DNA from: Acidobacteriota bacterium
GTDB taxonomy: Bacteria > Acidobacteriota > Terriglobia > UBA7540
Assembly: GCA_021786455.1 (NCBI GenBank)
Contig: JAJYNF010000203.1
Span: 1-7,906 of the forward strand
DNA: 7,906 nucleotides
Reading direction: 5' to 3'
This document shows positions 1-5,671 of the stretch, piece after piece; position 1 is the first letter of the stretch; each line of letters opens with the position of its first letter. A program made the translations under genes and the position numbers. The notes under the pieces are model-generated. The model was not told the DNA's origin, did no database searches, and saw nothing but the letters and a program-made list of their open reading frames with translations.

Positions 1-1450
1 CCATCAAGCCGCGCGTGGCGCCACTGAAGCGTCCGTCCGTCAAAAGCGCGACGGATTCTCCCAGCCCCTGGCCGACAATCGCCGCGGTCACGCCCAGCAT
101 CTCGCGCATCCCGGGTCCGCCGCGCGGGCCTTCGTATCGAATCACGACGACGTCGCCCGCCTTGATCTTTTTTCCGGTGACGGCCTGCATGGCTTCTTCT
201 TCCGAATTGAAAACTCGGGCCGGGCCACGGTGGTGCAGCCGCTCATGTCCGCTGATCTTGGCCACGCAGCCCTCGGGCGCAAGGTTGCCTTTCAGCACCA
301 CCAGCCCGCCGGTCGGCTTGAGCGCGTTCGCAACCGAGTGAACCACGTCCTGCCCCGGCGTTTCCCGGGCGGCTCGCGCTTCCTCGCCAAGCGTTCGTCC
401 CGTCACCGTCATTTGATTTTCGTGCAGCACTCCCGGCACTCCCTCGATCAATTTTTTGGCAATGAGCGGAATGCCCCCCGCCTTGTAAACATCCACGGCC
501 ACGTATTTGCCCGCCGGCTTCAAATCGGCGATGAGCGGCGCGCGGGCGCTGATGCGGTCGAAATCATCCATCGAGAGTGGCACGCCAGCCTCCCAGGCGA
601 TGGCCAGCAGATGCAGCACCGCGTTCGTTGAGCCGCCTGTCGCGGCAACGCTCGCGATGGCATTCTCGATCGCCTCGCGAGTAACAATGTCGCGCGGCCG
701 CAAGTTGCGCTTCAGCAGGTCCATGGCAATTTGTCCGGCGCGAAAGGCGGCTTCGTCCTTCGCGGCGTCCATCGCCGGAATGCTGTTCGCGCCCATGGGC
801 GAAAGTCCGATGAATTCCATCACCGTGGACATGGTGTTGGCGGTGAACTGCCCGCCGCACGCGCCGGCGCCCGGACACGCCACATTTTCCAGCTCGCGAA
901 AGTCGGCGTCGGACATCAGCCCTGCGGCGTTGGCCCCGACTGCCTCGTAAACGTCCTGGATGGTCACGTCGCGGCCTCGAAACTCGCCCGCAGCAATCGA
1001 GCCGCCATAAAGCACAACTCCAGGCACGTTAAGCCGCAAGAGCGCCATTGCTCCTGCTGGAATCGTCTTGTCGCAGCCCACCAGGGCGACCATGGCGTCG
1101 AACATGTGGCCGCGGCCCACCAGTTCCATGGAATCGGCGATCACCTCCCGGCTGACCAAACACGCCTTCATTCCTTCGGTTCCCATGGTGACTCCGTCCG
1201 AGACCGAAATTGTATTGAACTCCATGGGCGTGCCGCCCGCCGCGCGGACGCCTTCCTTCACCTTCGCCGCCAGCCGTCGCAAGTGGAAATTGCATGGCAT
1301 CGTCTCGATCCAGGTGTTGGCGATGCCGACAATCGGGCGCGAAAGATCGGCGTCGTTAAAACCAATCGCTTTCAGCATGGCGCGGGCGCCCGCGCGGTCG
1401 CGCCCTACGAGGATCGTTCGGCTGGGAAGTCGTAGGTCGTTAGGCATCAT
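1..1450 (-). CDS. ilvD: Dihydroxy-acid dehydratase IlvD, C-terminus cut by window edge
   Basis: This cytoplasmic enzyme dehydrates 2,3-dihydroxy-isovalerate and 2,3-dihydroxy-3-methylvalerate to the keto acids that precede valine, leucine and isoleucine. Reading the minus strand from 1450 gives 483 residues with no stop. Visible family landmarks are a cysteine in NTWIETMPCNF (Cys53), VSDGVTMG (Asp85, Mg ligand position), GCDKTIPAGAM (Cys126 and Lys128, the lysine carbamylated in homologues), CPGAGACGG (Cys198), GGSTNAVLHL, RYEGPRGGPGMREML and DGRFSG with the catalytic serine (Ser476). Cysteines at 53, 126 and 198 have nearly the spacing of the mycobacterial and plant [2Fe-2S] enzymes, so this is the short three-cysteine type, not the E. 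coli [4Fe-4S] type. About 80 residues should remain beyond base 1. Two tandem ATGs (1450 and 1447) follow a strong ribosome site; no ATG or GTG lies in frame between 1450 and an upstream TAA. The enzyme call is near certain; which ATG is used is not. Confidence 0.97.
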   Translation of the reverse strand, partial: MMPNDLRLPSRTILVGRDRAGARAMLKAIGFNDADLSRPIVGIANTWIETMPCNFHLRRLAAKVKEGVRAAGGTPMEFNTISVSDGVTMGTEGMKACLVSREVIADSMELVGRGHMFDAMVALVGCDKTIPAGAMALLRLNVPGVVLYGGSIAAGEFRGRDVTIQDVYEAVGANAAGLMSDADFRELENVACPGAGACGGQFTANTMSTVMEFIGLSPMGANSIPAMDAAKDEAAFRAGQIAMDLLKRNLRPRDIVTREAIENAIASVAATGGSTNAVLHLLAIAWEAGVPLSMDDFDRISARAPLIADLKPAGKYVAVDVYKAGGIPLIAKKLIEGVPGVLHENQMTVTGRTLGEEARAARETPGQDVVHSVANALKPTGGLVVLKGNLAPEGCVAKISGHERLHHRGPARVFNSEEEAMQAVTGKKIKAGDVVVIRYEGPRGGPGMREMLGVTAAIVGQGLGESVALLTDGRFSGATRGLM

Positions 1451-1458
1451 TCCTCCTT
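1451..1458 (-). promoter_or_regulatory. Ribosome binding site of ilvD with tandem ATG
   Basis: The minus strand reads AAGGAGGA immediately before ATGATG. The AGGAGG core is 1 base from the first ATG (1450) and 4 bases from the second (1447). Normal spacing is about 5 to 9, so the second ATG is the better-placed start, although I list the CDS from the first. Confidence 0.75.
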
Positions 1459-1795
1459 CGAGCCCGTCGGGGGACCGTCGGCCGTCGAGCAAGAACCCAC
1501 ATCTTCGCAGATTTTCTCGAACCCCCGCAAGCCGTTTGACGGAGCGCGCAAGGACCGGAAATCTCCATGCCCCCGTTTATTCGCGGCGGCGCGCCAGGAA
1601 TGGTGCCCTGAGCGAGTCTGAAAAGGCCCTCCAGAAATTGTTATAGGTCCGGGCCGGGCCGATGAGGCTCCGACAGGAGCGGGCTCGCGGCCGATCACTA
1701 ATCTTGACCACCCTCTTTATAGCCGGCTTGTCGCGTGCTTTAATTATCTTCAGAGGAGACGGCTTTGCGGCCTGCGGCCGGACGCGAGCCGGCGC
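1451..1795. other. Divergent intergenic region between ilvD and the membrane-anchored gene
   Basis: This 345-base spacer must hold the promoters of two diverging genes. I see no convincing complete sigma70 promoter. Fragments are a TTGACC at 1704-1709 on plus without a matching -10 at the right distance, and a TATAAC on the minus strand (about 1641-1646) without a good -35. A small perfect hairpin, GCTCC-GACA-GGAGC, lies at 1667-1680 and has no T-tract. Open frames crossing this stretch have no recognisable protein character. No tRNA, T-box or attenuator structure was recognised. Confidence 0.5.
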
Positions 1796-2773
1796 ATGAT
1801 GAAAAAGGGGGAATTTCTCATTTCGGTGGCGTTGGCGGCGTTGGTCATGACGCTCTTTATCATGGCCCAGCAGCACTGGCAGGGGCCGACGACCTTCAAG
1901 GCTGTGGCGCGCCACGCCGAAGCCTATTTGCTGAACCATGCCAAGCCGGCAGGCGGAATTCCGCAAATCTCCGGTTATAACCTGGCCCGTATTTATAATT
2001 TGAACGGGGACCTCCGCGCTGTCCTTTATCGCTCGAGGGTCGTCACCTTGGGCATCGCTTCCGGACGACTCTTAATTTACAATCGCGCGGAGCAGCCGCT
2101 GTATCGCGTGGATACGCTCGAGGGAGCGCGCGACAACTGGACGGCAATCTATGACTTTGCGGGCCGTCACGGAATGCCGGTGGCCGGCGGCCGGCCGACG
2201 CCGCTGTTTCTCCGCGATATCAATGGCGACGGCAAAACAGAAATGATTATCGGCCAGTACTCGGGAGGCGACCGCTGCTGCACGACATTAACCGTGCTGA
2301 GGGTGGACCTGCGCTCGCTCAACCCCATTGCCCGCATTCACGGACTGGATGGCTGGCCGTTTGACGGCTTGGATGTTCGACGCCTGGCCCGCGGCCGCGC
2401 CTGGCAACTCATTGTGCATCGTCCTGTGACCACCTCTTGCGGCTCGCGCAGCGATGCGGCCGAGGTGATTTCCATTTATGCTTACCGCAACGGAGCCTAC
2501 GCGGACCAGACGGATAAATTCGGCAACTACCTCGAAGGCGTGCTACGCGAAGACTTGGCGCGATGGGCGCGGGAGAAATCGCCCCCCATATCCCTGTTGC
2601 AAAGTATCGCGGCCCTTTACGCCCAACTCGGCCAGCCGAACCGCGCCAAAAAATTCTTCGCTCAGAATCTGCCACGATTCATTCCTGAACTCGAACAACA
2701 GGGCCTGGACCCCAATGCTTGCCTCGGTGACGTTGATAACCTGATTGAAAATCTGGCCCAACCGCCGGCGTGA
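1796..2773 (+). CDS. Membrane-anchored protein of unknown function with calcium-loop (FG-GAP/VCBS-like) motif and TPR-like tail
   Basis: I do not recognise this 325-residue protein as a named family. Residues 1-7 are basic (MMKKGEF) and 8-24 form one hydrophobic segment, so it is probably a signal anchor or uncleaved signal with the rest outside the cytoplasm. Residues 60-235 look like beta-strand repeats. At 139-152 is LRDINGDGKTEMII, in which D141, N143, D145, K147 and E149 follow the DxNxDGxxE calcium-loop pattern of FG-GAP/VCBS repeats. It has adjacent cysteines at 161-162 and others at 215 and 309. Residues 263-300 are helical with a TPR-like A..Y..G....A spacing (SIAALYAQLGQPNRAKKFF). 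The start is ATGATG at 1796/1799 with no clear ribosome site; an AGAGGAG at 1752-1758 is too far away to serve it. The next gene is 206 bases on, so no tight operon is implied. It is likely a real gene: it is long, has an export signal and codes throughout. Confidence 0.8.
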   Translation: MMKKGEFLISVALAALVMTLFIMAQQHWQGPTTFKAVARHAEAYLLNHAKPAGGIPQISGYNLARIYNLNGDLRAVLYRSRVVTLGIASGRLLIYNRAEQPLYRVDTLEGARDNWTAIYDFAGRHGMPVAGGRPTPLFLRDINGDGKTEMIIGQYSGGDRCCTTLTVLRVDLRSLNPIARIHGLDGWPFDGLDVRRLARGRAWQLIVHRPVTTSCGSRSDAAEVISIYAYRNGAYADQTDKFGNYLEGVLREDLARWAREKSPPISLLQSIAALYAQLGQPNRAKKFFAQNLPRFIPELEQQGLDPNACLGDVDNLIENLAQPPA

Positions 2774-2979
2774 AAATTCCGGGCAGCGCGCGCGCCGCGC
2801 CATCCGACGCCTGGAGCTAGTCCGCTTGATTTATGGCAAGGGCGTCCTCGCTCGCGAGGCGCTCTGCGGGCACGGCCAGGATAGCCCTACCACGCGCCGG
2901 CCGAATTTTGGCTGGCATTCAGGCCAATAAAGTGGTAGCCTTAAATAGAGCAGCCATGCTCCTCGGATGGGAGGCGAGT
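2774..2979 (+). other. Intergenic region upstream of the PEGA gene
   Basis: This 206-base spacer starts with a GC-alternating run around 2784-2803 (GCGCGCGCGCCGCGCC) that lacks the T-tract of an intrinsic terminator. Near its end is an AT-richer patch (about 2924-2947) containing TAAATA at 2942-2947, with a poor -35 (TTCAGG, 2918-2923) 18 bases before it. This is a possible but weak promoter for the PEGA-protease pair. Confidence 0.3.
2970..2974 (+). promoter_or_regulatory. Ribosome binding site deciding the PEGA gene start
   Basis: GGAGG sits 5 bases before the ATG at 2980. The reading frame is open upstream as far as an ATG at 2833, but only the 2980 start has this site, and it places a classic signal peptide exactly at the N-terminus. 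Confidence 0.85.
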
Positions 2980-3525
2980 ATGAAGCGGCGAAGCTTCCGA
3001 TTCCTTGCAACACCGAGCTGGGTCTGTCTTGTTCTGGTGATTGCTTCCGCCCCAAGGGCGAGAGCCGCGGGCGGCCCGGGAATTCTCGCCCCGGCCAGCG
3101 GCGCCAACGTTTTTTTCAACCCTGTTCCACTGAACTTCTACGGCGGTTTCGGCCCGTTCTTGCCGCTGATTCCTTCTTCTACGTCGTATCTGGGGCCTTA
3201 CTGGTGGGCGGGGCCGAATGCCAGCGACGACCCTCGCCAGGCGGGTTACAATCCTTCGGCGGGCTACCGGTGGGATTCGGTGACCACGCTCCTTTTGAGC
3301 GCGAAGCCCTCTCGCGCTAGCGTAACATTGGACGGGTCAGACGTCGGGCCGGCGCGCGACTTGGGACCGATCCAGCTTCCGCTCGGCGATCATACCCTCC
3401 GCGTGACGGCGCGGGGCTATGAACCCTCGACCACCGTGCTGAAGGTCGAACAACCGATTGTCCAACAGTTGGACGTTCGCTTGACCCCGGTCAAGCTGGC
3501 GGCAAAAGGCAACGCGGCCCGTTAG
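2980..3525 (+). CDS. Exported PEGA-domain protein
   Basis: This 181-residue protein begins with a clear Sec signal peptide: MKRRSFRF, a hydrophobic core WVCLVLVIASA, then a likely cut after ARA near residue 29. Residues 30-100 are rich in Gly, Pro, Tyr and Phe (for example FYGGFGPFLP and YLGPYWWAGP) and resemble the low-complexity spacer seen before PEGA domains in exported bacterial proteins. Residues 105-170 match a PEGA domain: a strand LLLSAKPSRASVTLDG, then LPLGDHTLRVTARGYEP, where the domain's name motif (P-E-G-A) appears as PLGD before the usual H.L.V...GY. PEGA domains are small beta folds found in surface and envelope proteins and have no known catalysis. The next gene, a secreted protease, starts 13 bases downstream, so the two are probably co-transcribed. 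The exact role and any ligand are unknown. The fold assignment is fairly secure and the function is not. Confidence 0.85.
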   Translation: MKRRSFRFLATPSWVCLVLVIASAPRARAAGGPGILAPASGANVFFNPVPLNFYGGFGPFLPLIPSSTSYLGPYWWAGPNASDDPRQAGYNPSAGYRWDSVTTLLLSAKPSRASVTLDGSDVGPARDLGPIQLPLGDHTLRVTARGYEPSTTVLKVEQPIVQQLDVRLTPVKLAAKGNAAR

Positions 3526-3538
3526 CATTTCACAATTC

Positions 3539-4321
3539 ATGCCAAATCTTTTCGCCTGGGCCTTTCAAGGCGGGCTGTGCCTTCTTCTCGCGGCGCAAGG
3601 GAGCGGCTGGGTCCAGGCCCAGACCGCGCGCGGCGCATGGCCGGCAAACGCCGTCGTGCAATTGATTGCCGTCGGGCCGGCCGGTTACGGCAGGAGTCAG
3701 GAATGCTCGGCCACGGCGCTACTGCTGGATTCGCAGGGCGACCTTTTGACCAACGCCCACGTGGTGGCCCGTGCCCGACGTTGCCTTGATGGCCAAGCCG
3801 GTGGCCGGCTGCTGGCTCGGCCCTACGGCTCGTCCAGGCTCGCGGCCAAAGCGGTCCCTTGCCAGCTTGTGGCGCTCGACGAGCGGCGCGATTTGGCCTT
3901 ACTTCGCGCCGATTTGCCTTTCCCTCTGAAGCCTCTGTCGCGCCTTCAGTTCAAAGAGAGAAGGTTGCCTGCGGGAACCAGGCTCGAAGTGGCCGGTTTC
4001 CCAGCAGCTTCGTGGCAGCCGGTGGTTCAATCGGGAAGCGTTGTCGGTTATCAGGACGAACGACTTATCTCCAGGAGCCGCAAGATGACTCAAATGATGG
4101 TGGTTGAGGCCAGCTTACGGCCAGGCTCAAGCGGCAGCCCGGTTTACCTCGCGGAGGGCAAACTGGTCGGCATGGCTGAGGCTCGGCTCCTCCATGAACC
4201 CGACAAGGCGTTGGTCATTCCCGCTCGCTATATTACCCGTTTCCTCGCCAGCCACCATGTCCTTCTCGGCTCTCGCGGCCGCCACGACAAGCCGGGTAGC
4301 ACAGGGTCTCGTTTCCCATAG
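3539..4321 (+). CDS. Exported trypsin-fold serine protease (HtrA/trypsin_2-like, no PDZ)
   Basis: This 260-residue chymotrypsin-fold protease has a visible catalytic triad: His74 in LLTNAHVV, Asp118 in DERRDLALLRAD and Ser198 in RPGSSGSPVY (GxSGS in place of the DegP-type GNSGG). VVGYQDE and LVGMAEARL fit the C-terminal barrel strands. An N-terminal signal peptide ends near VQA-Q (residue 28). Its n-region has no Lys or Arg, which is unusual. No PDZ domain follows, so it is shorter than DegP/HtrA and resembles stand-alone trypsin_2 proteins. Cysteines at 56, 82 and 108 could form a disulfide after export. There is no ribosome site before the ATG and no ATG, GTG or TTG between it and the in-frame TGA at 3482, so translation may depend on ribosomes finishing the PEGA gene 13 bases upstream. 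Substrate is unknown; periplasmic processing or quality control is inferred. Confidence 0.9.
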   Translation: MPNLFAWAFQGGLCLLLAAQGSGWVQAQTARGAWPANAVVQLIAVGPAGYGRSQECSATALLLDSQGDLLTNAHVVARARRCLDGQAGGRLLARPYGSSRLAAKAVPCQLVALDERRDLALLRADLPFPLKPLSRLQFKERRLPAGTRLEVAGFPAASWQPVVQSGSVVGYQDERLISRSRKMTQMMVVEASLRPGSSGSPVYLAEGKLVGMAEARLLHEPDKALVIPARYITRFLASHHVLLGSRGRHDKPGSTGSRFP

Positions 4322-4330
4322 ACTCTGCAG

Positions 4331-4350
4331 CACCGGGGCACCACCCGGTG
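4331..4350. repeat. Perfect 7-bp hairpin just after the protease gene
   Basis: CACCGGG at 4331-4337 and CCCGGTG at 4344-4350 are perfect inverse complements around a 6-base loop, 9 bases past the protease stop codon. There is no T-tract after it, so it is a weak terminator candidate at best. It could instead stabilise the 3' end of the message. Confidence 0.6.
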
Positions 4351-4393
4351 TGCTTCTCGCCGTGTCGCAAGGGGATTATCCGTGGCCTCGATC

Positions 4394-4419
4394 CCGCGAC
4401 GGAGAAAACACCGTCGCGG
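4394..4419. repeat. Perfect 9-bp inverted repeat, copy A of the CCGCGAC family
   Basis: CCGCGACGG (4394-4402) and CCGTCGCGG (4411-4419) pair perfectly around the 8-base loop AGAAAACA. The outer seven bases of each arm are shared with copy B at 4451-4476, so the two hairpins look related. Confidence 0.8.
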
Positions 4420-4450
4420 CTACCTAGGCTGCGAGGAACTTCGTTGGTAG

Positions 4451-4476
4451 CCGCGACACTGGCTTAGGTGTCGCGG
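4451..4476. repeat. Perfect 9-bp inverted repeat, copy B of the CCGCGAC family
   Basis: CCGCGACAC (4451-4459) and GTGTCGCGG (4468-4476) pair perfectly around an 8-base loop, the same geometry as copy A and 57 bases from it. Its left side also belongs to GGTAGCCGCGAC (4446-4457), which is the exact inverse complement of GTCGCGGCTACC at 4413-4424. The inner arms of copies A and B can therefore pair with each other over 12 bases instead. Confidence 0.8.
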
Positions 4477-4492
4477 GCGCTTGTTGGCGGTC

Positions 4493-4505
4493 GCGGGGAA
4501 CCCGC
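4493..4505. repeat. Short GC hairpin followed by TTT
   Basis: GCGGG-GAA-CCCGC is a 5-bp stem with a 3-base loop, followed by TTTAA. On the plus strand it has the outline of a very small intrinsic terminator for the PEGA-protease unit, but the T-run is too short to be confident. Confidence 0.4.
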
Positions 4506-4512
4506 TTTAACT

Positions 4513-4537
4513 CACGGTCAGAACCACGCTGACCGTG
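4513..4537. repeat. Perfect 9-bp inverted repeat downstream of the isomerase gene
   Basis: CACGGTCAG (4513-4521) and CTGACCGTG (4529-4537) pair perfectly around the 7-base loop AACCACG. It differs in sequence from copies A and B but has the same stem length and lies about 61 bases beyond copy B. It sits about 70 bases past the stop of the minus-strand isomerase gene, so it may also mark the end of that transcript. Confidence 0.75.
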
Positions 4538-4606
4538 GCCCGCCGCATCCAGAGCCGCAGAGTTTCTGACGGCCCAAGCTGTGCGCTTGTGAATATCGGC
4601 GGGGAT

Positions 4607-5452
4607 TCAGAGGCGGACGGTCTTGAGGTATTTGACATCGGCGACGATATTTTGTGGCGCCTCGCGGCTCTCATCTTCCACGAAGTAATGCCGCACGCCG
4701 ATCCTCATGGCCTCGCGCAAGATGGCGCGCAGGTAGAGAATGCCTTGGCCCAACGCCACGCAGGCTTCATCGGAAGTGCCGACGTTAAAGTTGCCGACCG
4801 GGGTGCCGCGGCGCATGTCCTTGAGATGCATCAGGCGGTAGAGTTTGGGATAACGCTTCAGGTAAGCCACCGGGTCTTGCCCGCCGCGCTTGTACCAAAA
4901 GATATCCATTTCCTGAAGGACGTTGGGGTGAAGGAGAGCAATTAAGCGATCCAGGCCGGGGCGTCCGGCAATGGGATAAAAAGCGTTAACCTCGGCATGA
5001 AACGCGAAGCGCAAATGGTGACGTTCGAGCTGGGCGGCGAAATGGTTGAAACCGCGGGCGGCGCGGCGGACATCCGCCATGGTCAGATGCGGGCCGGATT
5101 GCGGCAGCTCAGGGCAGACTAGATACCGCGCGCCGACGGTCTTCGCTTCCCGGATGACCGTAGGCATTTCGTGTAAGTACCGGGCGTAAGCGTTGTGCAT
5201 CCCAACGCATGGCATTCCCGCAGACTCAAGCGCGCGGTGAAACTCCGGGGCGGTCAGTCCATCGAGACCAGCGGCCTCGACCTCCTGATATCCCATCCGC
5301 CGCACTCGCTCAAGCCAAGGCTTCACATGGCCGGGCATCTGATGACGCAGGCTGTAAAGCTGGAGACCGTACGGACCCGGGAAATGCTCGCCAGAGCCCG
5401 CAGGATCCGTGGTTGAGCCGACCAGCCAGGCTGCCAGTTGTTCGAGTGACAT
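4607..5452 (-). CDS. Sugar phosphate isomerase/epimerase-like TIM-barrel protein (COG1082)
   Basis: This 281-residue protein is a xylose isomerase-like (AP endonuclease 2) TIM barrel. Family marks are YGLQLYSLR (28-36), MGYQEVEAAG (53-62), EMDIFWYKRGGQDP (181-194, Asp183), LMHLKDM (207-213, His209 and Lys211), the GTPVG...VALGQG stretch (216-237) and YFVEDES (256-262, Glu259). Asp183, His209 and Glu259 stand where this superfamily binds its divalent metal. The strand that usually reads HNHDFEF reads FHAEVNAF (151-158) here, so the second His and the Glu of that motif are changed; Glu154 may serve instead. Many relatives carry a Tat or Sec signal, but this one begins with MSLEQLAAWLV, which is neither, so it is probably cytoplasmic. 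The start is well supported by GGAGG 6 bases upstream. The gene is followed by the hairpin-rich spacer and preceded, 219 bases away, by the beta-helix gene. The actual substrate cannot be read from the sequence. Confidence 0.88.
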   Translation of the reverse strand: MSLEQLAAWLVGSTTDPAGSGEHFPGPYGLQLYSLRHQMPGHVKPWLERVRRMGYQEVEAAGLDGLTAPEFHRALESAGMPCVGMHNAYARYLHEMPTVIREAKTVGARYLVCPELPQSGPHLTMADVRRAARGFNHFAAQLERHHLRFAFHAEVNAFYPIAGRPGLDRLIALLHPNVLQEMDIFWYKRGGQDPVAYLKRYPKLYRLMHLKDMRRGTPVGNFNVGTSDEACVALGQGILYLRAILREAMRIGVRHYFVEDESREAPQNIVADVKYLKTVRL

Positions 5453-5458
5453 CGGTTC

Positions 5459-5463
5459 CCTCC
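5459..5463 (-). promoter_or_regulatory. Ribosome binding site of the isomerase gene
   Basis: The minus strand reads GGAGG with 6 bases before the ATG at 5452. It fixes the start and rules out an upstream extension carrying a signal peptide. Confidence 0.8.
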
Positions 5464-5491
5464 ACCATGGGATGAACCCCAGGCGCGCATC

Positions 5492-5497
5492 AGTATA
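5492..5497 (-). promoter_or_regulatory. Possible -10 box for the isomerase gene
   Basis: The minus strand reads TATACT, five of six bases of the sigma70 -10 consensus, giving a 5' leader of about 33 bases. The best -35-like element, TTGAAA, is 22 bases further upstream, which is too far. This is therefore a partial promoter. If real, it makes the isomerase gene independent of the beta-helix gene. Confidence 0.4.
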
Positions 5498-5671
5498 ACA
5501 CCGACCGCCGGAACCGACGTTTCAATAAGCGCCGAGACCTGGTTCGTAATCATTCCATCGCCGTTTCCGCCGGGGGAACACCGGCGCACCAACCAGGGCC
5601 GTCACGCTATTCTGTAATCGTCCGTCAACGAGAGACAAATTCCAAAAACAAATTGACCGTGGCAGCTCGGC

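Larger units (their letters stand above)
4322..4606. other. Convergent intergenic region carrying the hairpin cluster
   Basis: This 285-base spacer lies between two genes pointing at each other. It holds five inverted repeats (listed separately) between 4331 and 4537. The heptamer CCGCGAC or its complement GTCGCGG occurs five times between 4394 and 4496. A further GTGTCGC stands at 4362-4368. I see no open frame with protein character here. The remaining 4538-4606 has no feature I can name. Confidence 0.7.

Noticed and set aside
1440..1568. A 42-codon minus-strand frame (ATG at 1568, stop TAA at 1440-1442) overlapping the ilvD start, as a possible branched-chain amino acid leader peptide.
   Set aside because: It has no run of Leu, Ile or Val codons, is Arg-rich like chance frames in GC-rich DNA, has only a poor ribosome site, and shows no attenuator hairpin with a T-tract.
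1667..1680. GCTCC-GACA-GGAGC as an intrinsic terminator or regulatory hairpin.
   Set aside because: The stem is only 5 bp with no T-tract, which is expected by chance in GC-rich sequence.
1577..1966. A 129-codon minus-strand open frame across the ilvD upstream spacer.
   Set aside because: It is mostly antisense to the membrane-anchored gene, has a low-complexity basic composition and matches no protein family I recognise.
2833..2979. An N-terminal extension of the PEGA protein from an ATG at 2833.
   Set aside because: The extension would bury the signal peptide inside the protein, while the ATG at 2980 has GGAGG at 5-base spacing and gives a textbook signal sequence.
4535..4945. A 136-codon plus-strand frame over the isomerase gene.
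   Set aside because: It lies antisense to well-supported isomerase coding sequence and has no ribosome site or family motifs.
5620..5671. A terminator for the beta-helix gene from the TTTGTTTTT run on the minus strand just past its stop.
   Set aside because: I could not find a stable stem directly before the T-rich run, so the essential hairpin is missing.
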